Assembly (NCBI GenBank): GCA_033782935.1
Contig: JAWQEG010000364.1
Coordinates: 186,001-250,000, forward strand
Source of the DNA: Petrolisthes cinctipes
Taxonomy: Eukaryota > Arthropoda > Malacostraca > Decapoda > Porcellanidae
Reading direction: 5' to 3'
Length of the DNA stretch: 64,000 bases
The notes below the pieces were generated by a model. The model was given only the letters and a program-made list of their open reading frames with translations. It was not told the origin of the DNA and did no database searches. The position numbers and the translations under genes are program-made. This document shows, piece by piece, positions 14,501 through 25,510 of the stretch (positions are counted from its first letter, which is position 1; every line of letters starts with the position of its first letter).

Positions 14501-15835
14501 TAAGACATATTGTTAAAAAAAATGCCTAGAATGCAACTTCATGCACCAACGAATGCTAAGGTGCCACTTCCCCTAGTTGGCCAGAGGAGGGTGGCAATAA
14601 ACCCCTGGCCACAATAGTATATGCAGTCAATCATTACAGGTACTATATATAATTAAACTCGATTAAATGGCGCCTCCAGCACTATAAACTCGGCCCTGTG
14701 GGCTTGTACACTACTCAAAAAAATCATTTTTTTTTTGTTAGATCTCTTTCAAAAGTAGTTTAATACAACCCCCTAAGCATATGTATTATCCCCCAAAAAT
14801 ATCGTGTTGATAATACTCAAAGGACCTAGGAGTAGTTAGGGTTGGCCGAACAGACAGACTTTGTAAAATTATATATAGATAGTTTCCAGTCTTCAGTGTG
14901 GTGGCTGCCTCTCGTTTGTATTGCCCTCTCCATTCCTCCTTTACAGTTTAAAATGAATTATGCAAAGTTAAAAAAATATAAACCAAACACACAGTAAACA
15001 TAAAGATAATTATTGAAACATTAATTATGCAAATTTAAGTCACCAAAAACTATCGACTTACCATACTCTCTGCCCTTTATGCCACGGGGATCAGGGATCT
15101 TACTGAAGGTAGTGAGTGCGACTTTGCCATTAGCCTGGCCCACAGCCAACAGTTGATTGGCTGGATCGGACTCGTGACCAGGGCACCAAGCAACACACTT
15201 GATGTACTGGAGATCAGTGTTAGTGGCAAGTAGGGAAGCTGCAGTCTTGGGACCCAGTCTTAACCCTAACAAAGAGAGAATTATCATTCAAAGTGAGACC
15301 TAAAGAGTGGACAATTTTATTATAATATCAGGAAGTGAACATTGCCAATAAAAATTAGAGAAGTATACTTAACAAGTCACAGTAGTACTGTTGGGTGAAA
15401 AAGCAATTGATGCCTAGTGTGGGGTGGTTGAGGGGGTAAAGTGTACCATAATACTGTACAATGAGATGATTCGGACATGTGGGGAGAAAGCCTGGCTGAT
15501 CACAACATCCTAACAGTACAGGTAAAACTTGTGATCATACATCCACCTGGCTTAGACCCTTTGAAGCCTTACACCAAAGCTACATGCACCAATTTAGTTA
15601 CCAGTATGTACAAAATCTTAACCATCCTCACACTGAGATAGAACAAAGTAAAATTAATGTTGCAAATTAAAATAATGAACCTTCCAAAAAGAGATGACTT
15701 TGACTTACGTGGTAACTGAACAACCTCTGTTGGTGTGACATCCTGAACCTGGTAGAGTTGGAGGTCAGTGCCCCATGTAAGGAACTGGTCCACTGCTACA
15801 GGTGACCACTGTATATCTACCCGCACACTACTCAT
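1580..15835 (-). CDS. MIOS: MIOS, GATOR2 complex subunit (17 coding exons, complete)
   Basis: GATOR2 relieves GATOR1 inhibition and so promotes amino-acid-dependent mTORC1 activation at the lysosome. Exons in transcript order: 15835-15709, 15265-15062, 14229-14055, 13053-12923, 12496-12399, 12098-12007, 9615-9413, 8392-8208, 6364-6219, 5953-5858, 5664-5441, 4281-4151, 3813-3675, 3398-3257, 3116-2903, 2556-2255, 1679-1580. Every join keeps phase, giving 2709 nt (902 aa; human MIOS, from memory, is about 875). Residues 1-405 form WD40 repeats ([35 protein letters not shown]); 430-690 form the helical part ([18 protein letters not shown]); the C-terminal zinc domain has CNFC near 736, [31 protein letters not shown] and [14 protein letters not shown] Gly/Pro-rich insert in exon 16 lengthens the protein. 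The start ATG at 15835 fits the family N-terminus (DIQWSP). Introns carry LINE, hAT and TA-element insertions. Exon edges are by eye; exon 16 could start at 2550 instead of 2556. Confidence 0.93.
4685..5371 (+). mobile_element. RTE-like LINE 3' end (reverse transcriptase C-terminus and ATG-repeat tail)
   Basis: An open frame of 215 codons (4685-5332) matches the C-terminal tail of non-LTR reverse transcriptases: [12 protein letters not shown], then [18 protein letters not shown], then [17 protein letters not shown] and GRPKKTW. It is followed by a short ATG/GATGAT microsatellite at about 5350-5370, as seen at the 3' ends of RTE-type LINEs. The element is 5'-truncated and lies antisense in MIOS intron 11 (between exons 12 and 11). 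The frame is unusually intact, so this is probably a fairly recent insertion. Clade assignment is from memory. Confidence 0.8.
7388..7909 (-). mobile_element. LINE endonuclease-domain remnant
   Basis: The minus-strand frame carries [35 protein letters not shown] and a following [10 protein letters not shown] segment. This is the N-terminal part of an apurinic-type (EEP) endonuclease from a CR1/jockey-like LINE that I recall from many arthropods (typical wording: FCNIRGL...LTETQ). The rest of the endonuclease and the reverse transcriptase are absent. It sits in MIOS intron 8 in the same orientation as the gene. Frames break after about 7440. Confidence 0.7.
8500..8540. repeat. Poly-T tract followed by TA repeat
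   Basis: An uninterrupted T run of about 33 bases (8500-8532) passes into a short TA stretch. It lies beside a moderately conserved non-coding block (8541-8640) and may be the A-rich tail of a minus-strand retroposon. Confidence 0.8.
10088..11121. mobile_element. Non-autonomous hAT-like element with GTAATCGATTAC subterminal repeats
   Basis: The left end reads CAGACATGGGGCGATTAC and the right end is its degraded inverse (CCACACGTCTA on the plus strand). Flanks are ATTACAAC (10080-10087) and ATTACATT (11122-11129), a likely decayed 8-bp target duplication. The first 170 and last 140 bases are packed with GTAATCGATTAC and GTAATCGTGATTAC words in both orientations, typical of transposase-binding subterminal repeats. 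No transposase is encoded. It lies in MIOS intron 6. The same terminus occurs at 16281-16795 with a perfect duplication, which supports the family call. Confidence 0.75.
11606..11825. mobile_element. TA-flanked inverted-repeat element (Tc1/mariner-like MITE)
   Basis: The ends are CAGTCAGAAGCAAAAG (left) and, inverted, CAGTCGGCAGCAAAA (right), each flanked by TA. The element is 220 bp, non-coding, and lies in MIOS intron 6. The terminus resembles those at 32376 and 33420. Confidence 0.7.
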
Positions 15836-16280
15836 CCTTACATCACATAACTCATCACATCTGCTTTATAAATTCTCCCATTCTGAAAATTCAAGTCAAA
15901 TTATTACCCACATATACCAATAAACATTTAGGAAAAAACGATAGTAATTGAATATATTACCATGGGGATTTAACTTTACTGTTGGACAATACACAAGTAA
16001 CACAACCCTAGGAACCAATATTTTTTTCTAGCGTATTTCCTCTGATTTGAATTATTCTGAGTTTTGACACTCACGCAATTAGGAAATGCAGCATTTGGGG
16101 GAAACCTGAGCCAAGTTTTGGCAAAATTTGGCTCAGGTTTTAAATATGCTAAATCTAAATTAATGTCTTTTTGCTCACTGAAAAAAGTTAATATTCTAAT
16201 ATTCTAGAATTAGCCAGACCAGACTTGACCTAACATATCCTATTCTGGACCAGGGCAAACTGCCAGAACCTAACTAGGGC

Positions 16281-16795
16281 CAGACATGGGGTAATAGTAA
16301 TATGTAATATTACAAGGTTTTCTAAGTAATAGTACAGTACTGTAATAGATAAAATAATCATAGCTGTAATAGTAATAAAAGGTAAAGTAATAAATACTCG
16401 TATAGTACTTTCTTATTACAGGGTCAGACACATATTTTAAGTTATTTATTATAGTCTTAATATGTCAAAAACAAAAGATTATGTATGCATTATCAGCTCT
16501 CCATGATGCAGGTACACGACAGAAAACCATGTAAAATGGAGAGTGGCCTATCAAACATTATTTAGACATACTTGTTCATATGCTGGTCAGCCTCCCAACA
16601 ATAATGAAAATTATCATTATGTTTAATAACTACAGTTATCACAAATAATATATATAGTAATAGATAACAGAGTACCAGTATAGTAATAGTAATATAATAG
16701 AAGACCACTAAAATAATAATAATAGTAATATAATAGGAAAACATTGAAATTAATAGTAATAATAATAGAAGCCCTGTAATAAGACACCATGTCTG
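16281..16795. mobile_element. Non-autonomous hAT-like element with perfect 8-bp target duplication
   Basis: Terminal repeats are CAGACATGGGGTAATA and, inverted from the right end, CAGACATGGTGTCTTA. The 8-bp direct repeat ACTAGGGC flanks the element exactly (16273-16280 and 16796-16803). The interior is dominated by TAATAGTAAT-type words, strongest near both ends. Eight-base duplications and CAG-type ends are hallmarks of hAT transposons. The 515-bp body has no transposase. It is inserted within the CCTAACC-rich repeat region upstream of MIOS. Confidence 0.85.
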
Positions 16796-16899
16796 ACTAG
16801 GGCAGACTACCGGGACCAAACTGAGGCAATCTACCAGGAACCAAACTGGGGTTTTGAATGGAAAAAAACACATTAATTTAGCATATTTGTACTGATAAC

Positions 16900-17660
16900 A
16901 AGTCATGAATGTTAAACATTAAGAAAACTGAGCCAAGCTGTGGGAAAACTTAACCAGACCAATCTTACCTGACCTAACCTAATCAGAACTGGAGCAATCT
17001 ACTAGAACCCAGTCAGGGCAACCTACTCGGACCTAACCTGGGGTAATCTACTAAATTTACTACTTTATTATTCACTTCCAAATTAGTGTTCATGGCCTTC
17101 CATAAATGCAACACTACATCCGAGTATGCAACGGCTCCGTATTTTTTCCCACCCAAAACTTCCAATTTCAATTCTCTCCCCCAAGATTGTTGGATAAGTG
17201 CGTAAAAGTTATCCGTAAAGTTTAGTATGAACCACAGAAATGGAAAAAACTATTTTTTCCAATTTTTTTTTTTTAATCTATCATTCCATTTTTTCTATAT
17301 TGAAATATATATCTATGCACCAGTGCATTTTAACCATGTTTCATCACCCCCCCCCCCACAGATGATAGATTGAAGGGTGCATTCAATACTTAATATTTAT
17401 ATGCTTTAGAGTTATCCTGGCTTTACCTGACCTAACCTGACCCAATCTGGATCTGGACAGACTACCCCACGGGACATAACCAGGGCAAACTACCGGGACC
17501 TAACCTGGGCAAATATTGGGAGCAAATCAAACATGGTCAAAATGGACTGGCACATTGGGATGCAACTCCATAGTGCAAAAACAACCTCTAACAAATATAT
17601 AAAGGAAATTGGTAAGGTACGTAACTTTTTTATTTGTGGCTCTTCTTAACGACATATTAG
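16900..17660. repeat. Diverged CCTAACC-rich repeat block
   Basis: Loose repeats of the type CTACCGGGACCTAACCTGGGC recur at 16930-17045 and 17430-17515. The block at about 17270-17560 is similar in order to 36090-36390, including a CATTTTRACCATGTTTSATCA segment and a CAAACATGGTCAA segment. It is non-coding. Confidence 0.65.
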
Positions 17661-17705
17661 ATAACTAACTTAAGGTTGTATATTATCCAATATCAAAGTT
17701 AAACC

Positions 17706-18470
17706 CAGTAACTTAGGGTATTCGGTACCAAGGTATTTAAGTAAATATTGAAAGAATTACCGTTATTGCGTACGGTTTTTCTACCTTCATTACCCACTTA
17801 TTTAGACCATTCTAAGACTATTTTCTTCTATGGCATTTCCTCCACAAATGCCCCATTTCCAATAAAGGGCATATTCAAATGGGGCATTTTGAAATTAGCC
17901 TGACCTAACCTAACCTAGACCACAGCAGACTCCCGGGATCTAACCTGGGCAAACTACCGGGAAATAACCATGGTAAAGTACAGGAAATGACCAGGGCAAA
18001 ATACCAAATACTGGGACCCTAGACGGATCGGGCAACACTGCTACAAAACGGTTATTCTTTCAATAAATACTGGTATTTATCCAGTATATTGCCGATTTGT
18101 AGTAGTGTTGCCACATCCTGGCAGCTTGCCCCAGTCAGGTCCCAGTATTTTACCATGGTTAGGTCTCGGTAGTTTGCCCAGGTTAGGTCCTGGTAGTCTG
18201 CAGCAGTCTAGGTTAGGTTAGGTTAGGTAAGGTCAGGCTAATTTCAAAATTTGAAGATACCCTATCTTGGAAATGGGGTATTTCCGAAGAACATGCCATA
18301 GAAGAAAAGTGTCTTAGAATGTTATAAATTAACGTTAGTGGGTAAAGAAGGTTGAAACATTGTAATAGAAAACAGCAATAGAATAGATAATTCCCGAAAC
18401 ATCATAATAGAAAATGACAATATACTGGATAATTACCGATACCGGTAATCTGTATCAACCTAAGTTACTG
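17706..18470. mobile_element. Foldback element with roughly 350-bp inverted arms
   Basis: The left arm starts CAGTAACTTAGGGTATTCGG and the right arm ends in its inverse (CCTAAGTTACTG at 18459-18470). Long stretches match in inverted order: CCTGACCTAACCTAACCTAG against CTAGGTTAGGTTAGG, GGGCAAACTACCGGG against its complement, and the GGGCAACACTGCTACAAAACGG centre. The spacer is about 50 bp. The right arm contains four TTAGG units (18209-18232). No open frame of interest is present. Confidence 0.8.
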
Positions 18471-20705
18471 ATACAATACTGTAAATTAAATATTATATTA
18501 ATGATCGTTATTGTTGCCTTATAGATCATTAAAAGTCTATGCTGTCAGTAATCATACTGCAATATAAGACACGTAACTATAATTTTAACCACTCCCTCCA
18601 ATTAATTAAGTTTTCTAGGTAATAAGCAGCTAAAGCAATGCCAACATGGGTGTTGGGTCGTATATGAAAAAACACGTCATATATTTAACAATACGACACA
18701 CAACCAATTAAAATGAAACATATGGGAACGAATAACCCGAATAACTGATAATTTTAACATATTCTAGGTTCATTCGGAATCATTCCCCATAATCCCCACT
18801 GGCTAATCAAATACCACAGAGCCAGCTGAGAGGTTGGTGATGGCGATATCAGCAGACTGTTGACTGTTGTTGCCTTGTTGGTCGGAAAATTTAGCCTTTA
18901 CAACGGCACTTTCCTAGTCTACGCTTTATACAAATATATTATTTAGGTTTTTAAAGATTTGCTACTGCTTTTTCGTTACTACTTGTCCGTTACTGTGTCT
19001 TTCTTTTCTAATTTTTTTTCAATGCGTCTCTTTTCTTAACTAATTAATTTCTCTCGTTTCTTCCAAATCATGTAAATTAAACTTTTAGTTCTCGTTACAT
19101 AATCTTCTTCAAAAAGTAGTCTTTCAATTGTACTCGTCTTTGATATATGGTTGCTTAGAGGAGAAACAGACGTTACTCAAACAGAGTGAAATTGCTCTCA
19201 TGTAAAGCACGACTGCACTCAGGGAGAGTGCGACCAGCGAGAGTATCGCTTAGTGAGAGACGCCAGACGACACTCGTGGGCAAGGGAAACCACAGGATTC
19301 TTATATATTGACCCAAATACGTGAGTAGACAGAATACAATCTAGTTATTAAATTAATGGTTAAAGATACTGTATTGTATTAAGGTTTACTAATTGATCCC
19401 GTACATGTACATATGGATCATAAGAAGTATGAAGAATAAATAGGATTAACAGGGAGGCATAAGTTACGAGTACAGTGGACAATAGATTAATATATCTAAG
19501 GCTTACATAAGATTTGCAATAAGATAATAGGATAACTATGTTGTTTGTACTATAGCTGTTTATCGCCAAGTATGATTAAGGTATTGGACAACGTGATGAG
19601 TTTCACTCAACCTAACCGTGAGGAGGCGGTTACAGTGAATGTTAATTAATAAAATCTTACCAAATCACACCAATGACAACAATTATTTGAAATTAACCAT
19701 AGTGTAGGGTCATACGGACAATTAAACTATGGCAAAAGGAGTGATTTAATTAGGATATTGAAAAAAGGAAATATATTATAATGAATATTTAATTCGTACC
19801 ATTTCCAATACAGCCAGCACATATACTATAATCACTCAGTTTTCTTAATTAATAATACAAATAGTTATGATACCAGTGGACTCCAAATAACACAAACATG
19901 TGAAAGAGAAGAGGATAAAGCGAAGGTAAATGTTAGTGAGTGAGTGGTAATTTCTAGGAGGGAGTGAGGTGCATGGAGACGTAAACATGGAGGTATATAT
20001 GGCGATGGAAGGCAGCAGCAGTAGGTGTGGGTGTGGCTGCGTACGCTCTAATTTCTATTAATATACTGATTCATGTATACGTCACCCTTTGCCCTACTCC
20101 TCACTCGATCGGGTTCGGTCATGCCTATGAAAACACGTGTAAATCTGTCATTCATGTGTAAATAGCTTTCCCTTTCATTGATAAGCTTATAAAGTTGTCT
20201 CGAGGTTGGTCAGCATTATGTTCTGTCAGGGCCTCTGCCTTGTATGCTTTTACAAAAATAAGCTTTTTAAATCAATACAATGCATGGATTTATAATAAGC
20301 CAACACAGGTTGAGAGAAATACAGGGTAGCTATAGGATGATAGTTTATGAAAGAGCAACTCGACGGGGATTCTTATTAGATAACACACGGAAAATATGGC
20401 CTATGACTTCAATGGATCTCTGCCAGTGTCCTGTGTTGATGTATTGTAGTGACGGAAGAAATTGGAGATCGATTTTCTCGGGGACACGATTGCTACATGG
20501 TTAGTTAGTGGGTCACCAGCTGATTAGTTATTCTTGGTCTCTTCTATCTGTCACGAAATTATAATCCCTTAAAATGTACCTACCTTGAACTTGACATTAT
20601 ACACTATAGGTAGGAAGTATATAGGAAGAAAGTGAAGTAACGGTGTGGATGGGATAGAAGAGACCAGGGAGTGTAATTAATTAAGGGATAATGTACAGTA
20701 CAGTA
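18471..20705. other. Intergenic region upstream of MIOS, no gene recognised
   Basis: This 2.2 kb stretch lies between the MIOS 5' side and the plus-strand minisatellite. I see no coding sequence with family resemblance. A more GC-balanced block at about 18790-18930 and another at 19140-19300 differ from the AT-rich flanks and could hold a promoter or an untranslated exon, but no motif is decisive. A possible 5' untranslated exon of MIOS would lie here or just upstream of 15835. Confidence 0.4.
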
Positions 20706-20926
20706 GCCTACTGTAGCCTATGTGAAGAGTAGGGATACGAGCTAGTGGATATAGACGAGAGGAGTGTGAAGAGTGTGGATACGAGTGGATAGGGACGAGG
20801 CAGTGGATAGGATAGAAAAGACCAGCAGAGGAATATAAGGGATAATGTTGGTAAGTGTGGATACGACTGGATAGGGATGAGAGGGGATGAATAGGACCAG
20901 CCTGGCAGGGGAGTGTGTGTGAAGAG

Positions 20927-20992
<66 letters not shown>

Positions 20993-21360
20993 AGTGGATA
21001 GGGACGGCGGTGTGGATTGGTTAGGATTAACTAGGGAGTGTATAAGAGACAATGAGTGAAAAGTGTGGATACGAGTGGATAAGGACGAAGGGGTGGATAG
21101 GACAGAAGGGACTAAGGAGTGTAAGTGATAATGTTGGTAAAAAGTGTGGATAAGGACGACGGTGTGGATTGGATAGCAGGGACTATATTGTGTGGATATG
21201 AGTGGATAGGGACGAAGGGGTGGATAGGATAGGAGGGACCAGGGGAGTGTCAGCGTTAATGTTAGTAGAGTGTGGATAGGAATGGATAGGGATGACGGTG
21301 TGGATAGGAGTGATGAGAGAGTAAAGAGTGTGGATAAGGTTGAGGGGGTGTGGCGGGCCA
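20706..21360. repeat. Degenerate GGATAG-type minisatellite
   Basis: Variants of GTGTGGATACGAGTGGATAG and GGGACGANGGGGTGGATAGG recur over about 650 bp with irregular spacing. The repeat leaves the minus strand open for 217 codons (Ser/Pro/Thr/Leu/His-rich), which is an artefact of the repeat and not a gene. Confidence 0.75.
20929..20990. repeat. (TA)n microsatellite
   Basis: About 31 TA units without interruption, embedded in the GGATAG minisatellite. Confidence 0.95.
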
Positions 21361-21389
21361 AGGCACCAACAAGAGCCGAGGCACCAGCC

Positions 21390-21481
21390 TGGTCCAGCCA
21401 TGCACTGACTCATCGGGCGTCATACTGTCAGGTCACGCACCGCAGTCGTCACATCTGTGTTTATCAGTTTTTATTGGACTA
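21390..21481 (+). other. Possible untranslated first exon ending in a splice donor
   Basis: A GC-balanced segment ends at TTGGACTAG followed by GTAAGTG (21482), a strong donor. The next plus-strand gene is the MARVEL gene, whose start codon lies just after an acceptor-like CAACAG at 25487-25492. Joining the two would give a 5' untranslated region with a 4-kb first intron. This is inference from splice-site strength and position only; RNA reads would decide. Confidence 0.3.
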
Positions 21482-22866
21482 GGTAAGTGTTGACTTATTC
21501 CCTCTCACTCAAGATTAGTTGATGCCATCTGCTTTGTGTGTTCCTTTGACGAAGTGGTAATAACTAAGTTACAACATTAACCAAGCGAAAATAAACTCAT
21601 CTGGTAGCAACGCCCGCCAGTGGTACTCAGACTACAGTTCACAAACACTTCTCGGCCACCTGTTTTATATTATCGCTCGCCAGTTTGTAAGAAAAGGGAG
21701 GTTGAAATGTAATGTTGTTCCTTTAGACAAGATATGAAACTAGTAAACTGTACAATTGTTTCATATGCAAGAATATTATGCGGTCCACTATATGGTCTTC
21801 GAGGATTGCTTGGTAAGAACTTTTAGAAATGGGATGTGGCAACACTCGAAGATAATATAGGAGAACAAACTTTCACTGTGTTCAGTACAAGTTCATATTG
21901 GTAAACATCATTGTATTATTGTAACCATATAAGGCCAAATACAAATTGTAGTTGATGTACGCCAACCTAGCTACTACTGTATAATATATTTGGGACAAAG
22001 TAATCATCAGGATCACTATAATTCATGAAGTATAATTGGCTTTAAACTGTTGAAAAATGAATATGAATAGTAAAATGATACTGGAGGATGTGATGTTGAT
22101 AACACAACAAGAGGGACGTGACAAGGAGTGTGTTTGTTATCCAGGAATTTTGAAGCTATGAGTGAAGTCAGTGAACAGAGGGAAAGCGCTGACTGTATCA
22201 GAGCAAGAAATTAGCTTAACTAACTTAAGCAACAATATAATTATGGTCGCTGTAGTAGTTTGAATGCATATCTTTAACAAGGAACAATTCTACCTGAACG
22301 GGAATCAAACCTGCATGCGGCTTGGGAATGTGATTTTAATTATATGTACGATATTGTGGACGGGCATTGAGTATGACTGTATCAGAGTTAAAATATTTAA
22401 GTACGATTCTACCTGCTACATAATTATGTTGAGTAGCTCGATCGTAAGTTCTGTCACCATGCACTCTAGAATTATTATTATGCTAACTCATATATTAGAT
22501 ATATATTTTTCCAAGTGTCCTCTGATCAGTCGATCTTCTCATAAAGCTCCTGCAACGTCCTACAACAATTTCGTTAACTTGCCAACTGGAAAGAAAGTGC
22601 TAAGCCATATCGCAAGTGCCAACAGAATCGACCCACAAGTGAGCGCGGCAGAAATAGCAATGATGCAAAGTTGTTATGAGGTCAGGAAATGCGCAGCAAC
22701 GAACCTGAACAAATGAGGAAGTAAAACACGTGAAACATAAGAATATATATATATATTATTGTATGTAGCTGTTATATGGATAGTATTTATGAAGAATACA
22801 CTCACTTAATATCGTATGCAATTGAACAATACTATTAACGAGTGATATACTGTATCTACTATACAA

Positions 22867-23460
22867 CTATGCACTGTTGCACACAGTAGGTTGTAAGGTA
22901 TTGAAGGGGAGTCCATCACCTTCTCTCCCTGAATGAGTAAAATAGAGAAAAGAAAAAGACAAAGCTAGATAGACAGGGGGCAAATGGAGGGAAAGCAATA
23001 ATGAAGGAAAGGAGGAATAGTTGCCTGAAGAAATGACGGAGTTATTTTGAGTCCGAAGGGGCACCCAAACCATTAAAAGAAGCCTACTGCCCAGTACCCA
23101 CTCTGCAGGCTGTTCTAGAAGGTACCGCAGGAAATGCCTCCTGCCCCCCCTTCCCTCAAAGTGCTCTCTCTCTCTCATTAATGAACCAGAAGGTTGTTGT
23201 CGTGGGTTTTGATAATTATCTCCCCTGATGTCCATGAGATTTCGAGCTTCAAGCAACTTATGTATCGAGGTAGGGTAGCGCATCTGTGGGTAGCTAGCAT
23301 CCTCCTGCTGTATTCTTGATAGGGCTACATGGCCTGTATAACGTAACTCGAGACAAATTCGACCATCTCTATCTGTTAAAGTCTGACTTCTTTGGGCTGT
23401 AAGATTTTCTGTAGCCTTGTAGTGAACTCTTCCTGGCCTTAGAAGCTGTGCCTTGGCCAT
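22867..23460 (-). CDS. Open reading frame of 197 codons, unrecognised, doubtful
   Basis: A minus-strand frame starts MAKAQLLRPGRVHYKATENL and has a charged first 120 residues (GRICLELRYTGHVALSR, EREHFEGRGGRRHFLRYLLE) and a hydrophobic, serine- and leucine-rich end. I do not recognise a family. No introns, promoter or repeat partner can be seen. Similar-length frames elsewhere in this window are repeat artefacts, but this one does not lie in an obvious tandem repeat. It may be a single-exon orphan, an exon of an unseen gene, or chance. Confidence 0.2.
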   Translation of the reverse strand: MAKAQLLRPGRVHYKATENLTAQRSQTLTDRDGRICLELRYTGHVALSRIQQEDASYPQMRYPTSIHKLLEARNLMDIRGDNYQNPRQQPSGSLMREREHFEGRGGRRHFLRYLLEQPAEWVLGSRLLLMVWVPLRTQNNSVISSGNYSSFPSLLLSLHLPPVYLALSFSFLYFTHSGREGDGLPFNTLQPTVCNSA

Positions 23461-25492
23461 TTGGATTCAAATAAAAATTAATAAGAAATTGCCGGGAAGA
23501 CTACAACTGTAAGAGGGAATATAGCCTACTATAGTAAACTTGAAGGATCACTAATAAACTCACCAGCCAGTTGTGTACACTGTACTATAGCCTACTTGTA
23601 CGAGTTTGATCAGCCACAGTATATACTCTAGAGTCTAGGTGGCTCTGTACGTTCTAAGGAAAGGGAGGCCCAAGGTCCATATAGGCTACTATATGGACCG
23701 TGGGGAGGCCATACGACCCGACCTGGGTTTGTGACTCCAGAAGATACCAAGTCAAGAATTGCACTTTGGTGCAGCAGCAGGAAACACCAAATGAATACAG
23801 AGGTGCCTTGTAGGACGGAACAAAACGACCCGAGTGCATTCCATCAGACATATAATTATATTATCCTAGCTACCAAACAATGTCCAAATGCCTTCAGAGA
23901 TTGCACCAACAACAGCAGTACATAATTATATATAGTGTTGTTACTCCTAATTATAGCCAGGACAGCCATGCATGTGCCTAGTAGTAATAGAAATATGTCA
24001 GGCTGGACCATGCAGGGTGTGTGTATGGGGGGGGGGGGGGTGTTACCTAGGTCACTACCCTTCAACATTACAGAAAACCTCCGGGCCCGGCCCCTTCACT
24101 TAATTCCTTCACTGTACCGTACCCATTATCCTTGCCTCTTACCACCACCAACAGCCAACTTTCTTTAAAGGAATATGACTCATATAGCATTAACTGCAGG
24201 TGAAAGTGGCCTTGTCCTTAACCTTATGGCTTTTCATTGGGCGACTGTACAGCAGCTAGTTACCTCTTGTACATAATATGGTATTACTCAGTGCATATAT
24301 ATCACAATTACCACTTATCAGTTAAACTTAAGTGAAAAAAACATTTGCAAAATTTATATAGGCCTATTTATTTTGCCCATCGTTTACTGCATTAACTTGG
24401 GTTGTTTGGGTTGTTTTTCAACTCGTGGAAGTGTTGGAGCAAACATATATTGTAATGCTGTGCAACATTAATGTCAGTACAGAAGATGTTTTAAAACCAA
24501 TGACAGGCTTATCTGTGTATGATACCGGAAGGGCTGTTATCTCATCCGGTGAAGTAATGTACTGTACGTGGTATTTACTTAACAAGTGAGTGTTACTGAA
24601 CTCGCCGCCAGCACTAGATTCTGCAGGCTTATAGATTCCCTTTCAAATCAAATGATAGTCAAGATAAATACCTACTTTGTTACGTTAAATTGTGGTGATT
24701 GATTACCGGTAATCTGACGAAAAAGAAGACCGCACTACTCCCGGAAAACTATATTACAAGGGAAAAGTGACATTGGGTGATGCCGTGATGGGAAATGTTC
24801 GTGAGGTGTGGACAGTGGAACAACAAGCACAGACGAAATGAAGGGGGGGGGGGTGGCAGTTGAAATATGAAAGGGAGGGGCTGTGAATTATTTTGACAAA
24901 TACGTACTTATATTTTAATTTATATATCACTTGCTGCTACTCATTACTGCACTGAAGTTCCTCTGGTAGCCTTTTCGAATACAGTTTAACCATCAAACAG
25001 AATTACTGTACTGCATTTCAGTGATGCAACATGCAGCACTGCATTACTCTGCCTGCAAGCTGAACAACATCTCTCTATCTCCATCAGACTCCCTGGCTCC
25101 TTTTGAGGGGACCTGAGAGCATCTGCGTGACTTTGTGCCATATTCAAGAACGTTTGTGGTGCATATATACGATGGCGTGGTACCGGTACGATGGCTCCAT
25201 AGACATACAACAGAGCTGTCGTACAGTACCAAACCATCGTAAACACCACTGATGTTTTTAAATACAACCCTAAGTTCAACTGGACTTGGTGTTGGTGGGA
25301 CTAGCTGTTTGGCCAGACAGTCTAGGTATTGGGTGAATTTGGGGAACTGCAACAAAAACCCTATTTACCCATAACAATAAACTGTCATCTTGACACATAC
25401 CTACCAAACAATATTACCAAATATTTTAGATACTGTAGAATGATTAAGAATAAATCTACTATTGTGTATCTTTAATCTAATCAATTCAACAG
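23461..25492. other. Intergenic, no gene recognised
   Basis: AT-rich sequence with two G runs (about 24027-24040 and 24844-24853) and a block at 25045-25360 that shares short pieces with 11310-11400 (GAGCATCTGCGYG, GGCCAGACAGTCT, GGGGAACT followed by a CAA-rich run). The shared pieces suggest two scraps of one dispersed retroposon. No coding gene is supported. Confidence 0.45.
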
Positions 25493-25510
25493 GTGTAGGC
25501 TACTGGCAGG

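Noticed and set aside
20708..21361. 217-codon minus-strand open frame
   Set aside because: It is a translation of the GGATAG minisatellite and (TA)n tract, with no protein-like composition.
22264..22716. 150-codon plus-strand open frame
   Set aside because: AT-rich codons, no recognisable motif, no repeat partner and no splice context; likely chance.
22867..23460. Treating the 197-codon frame as an exciting novel gene
   Set aside because: No supporting homology, codon or splice evidence can be seen; it is listed only as a doubtful frame.
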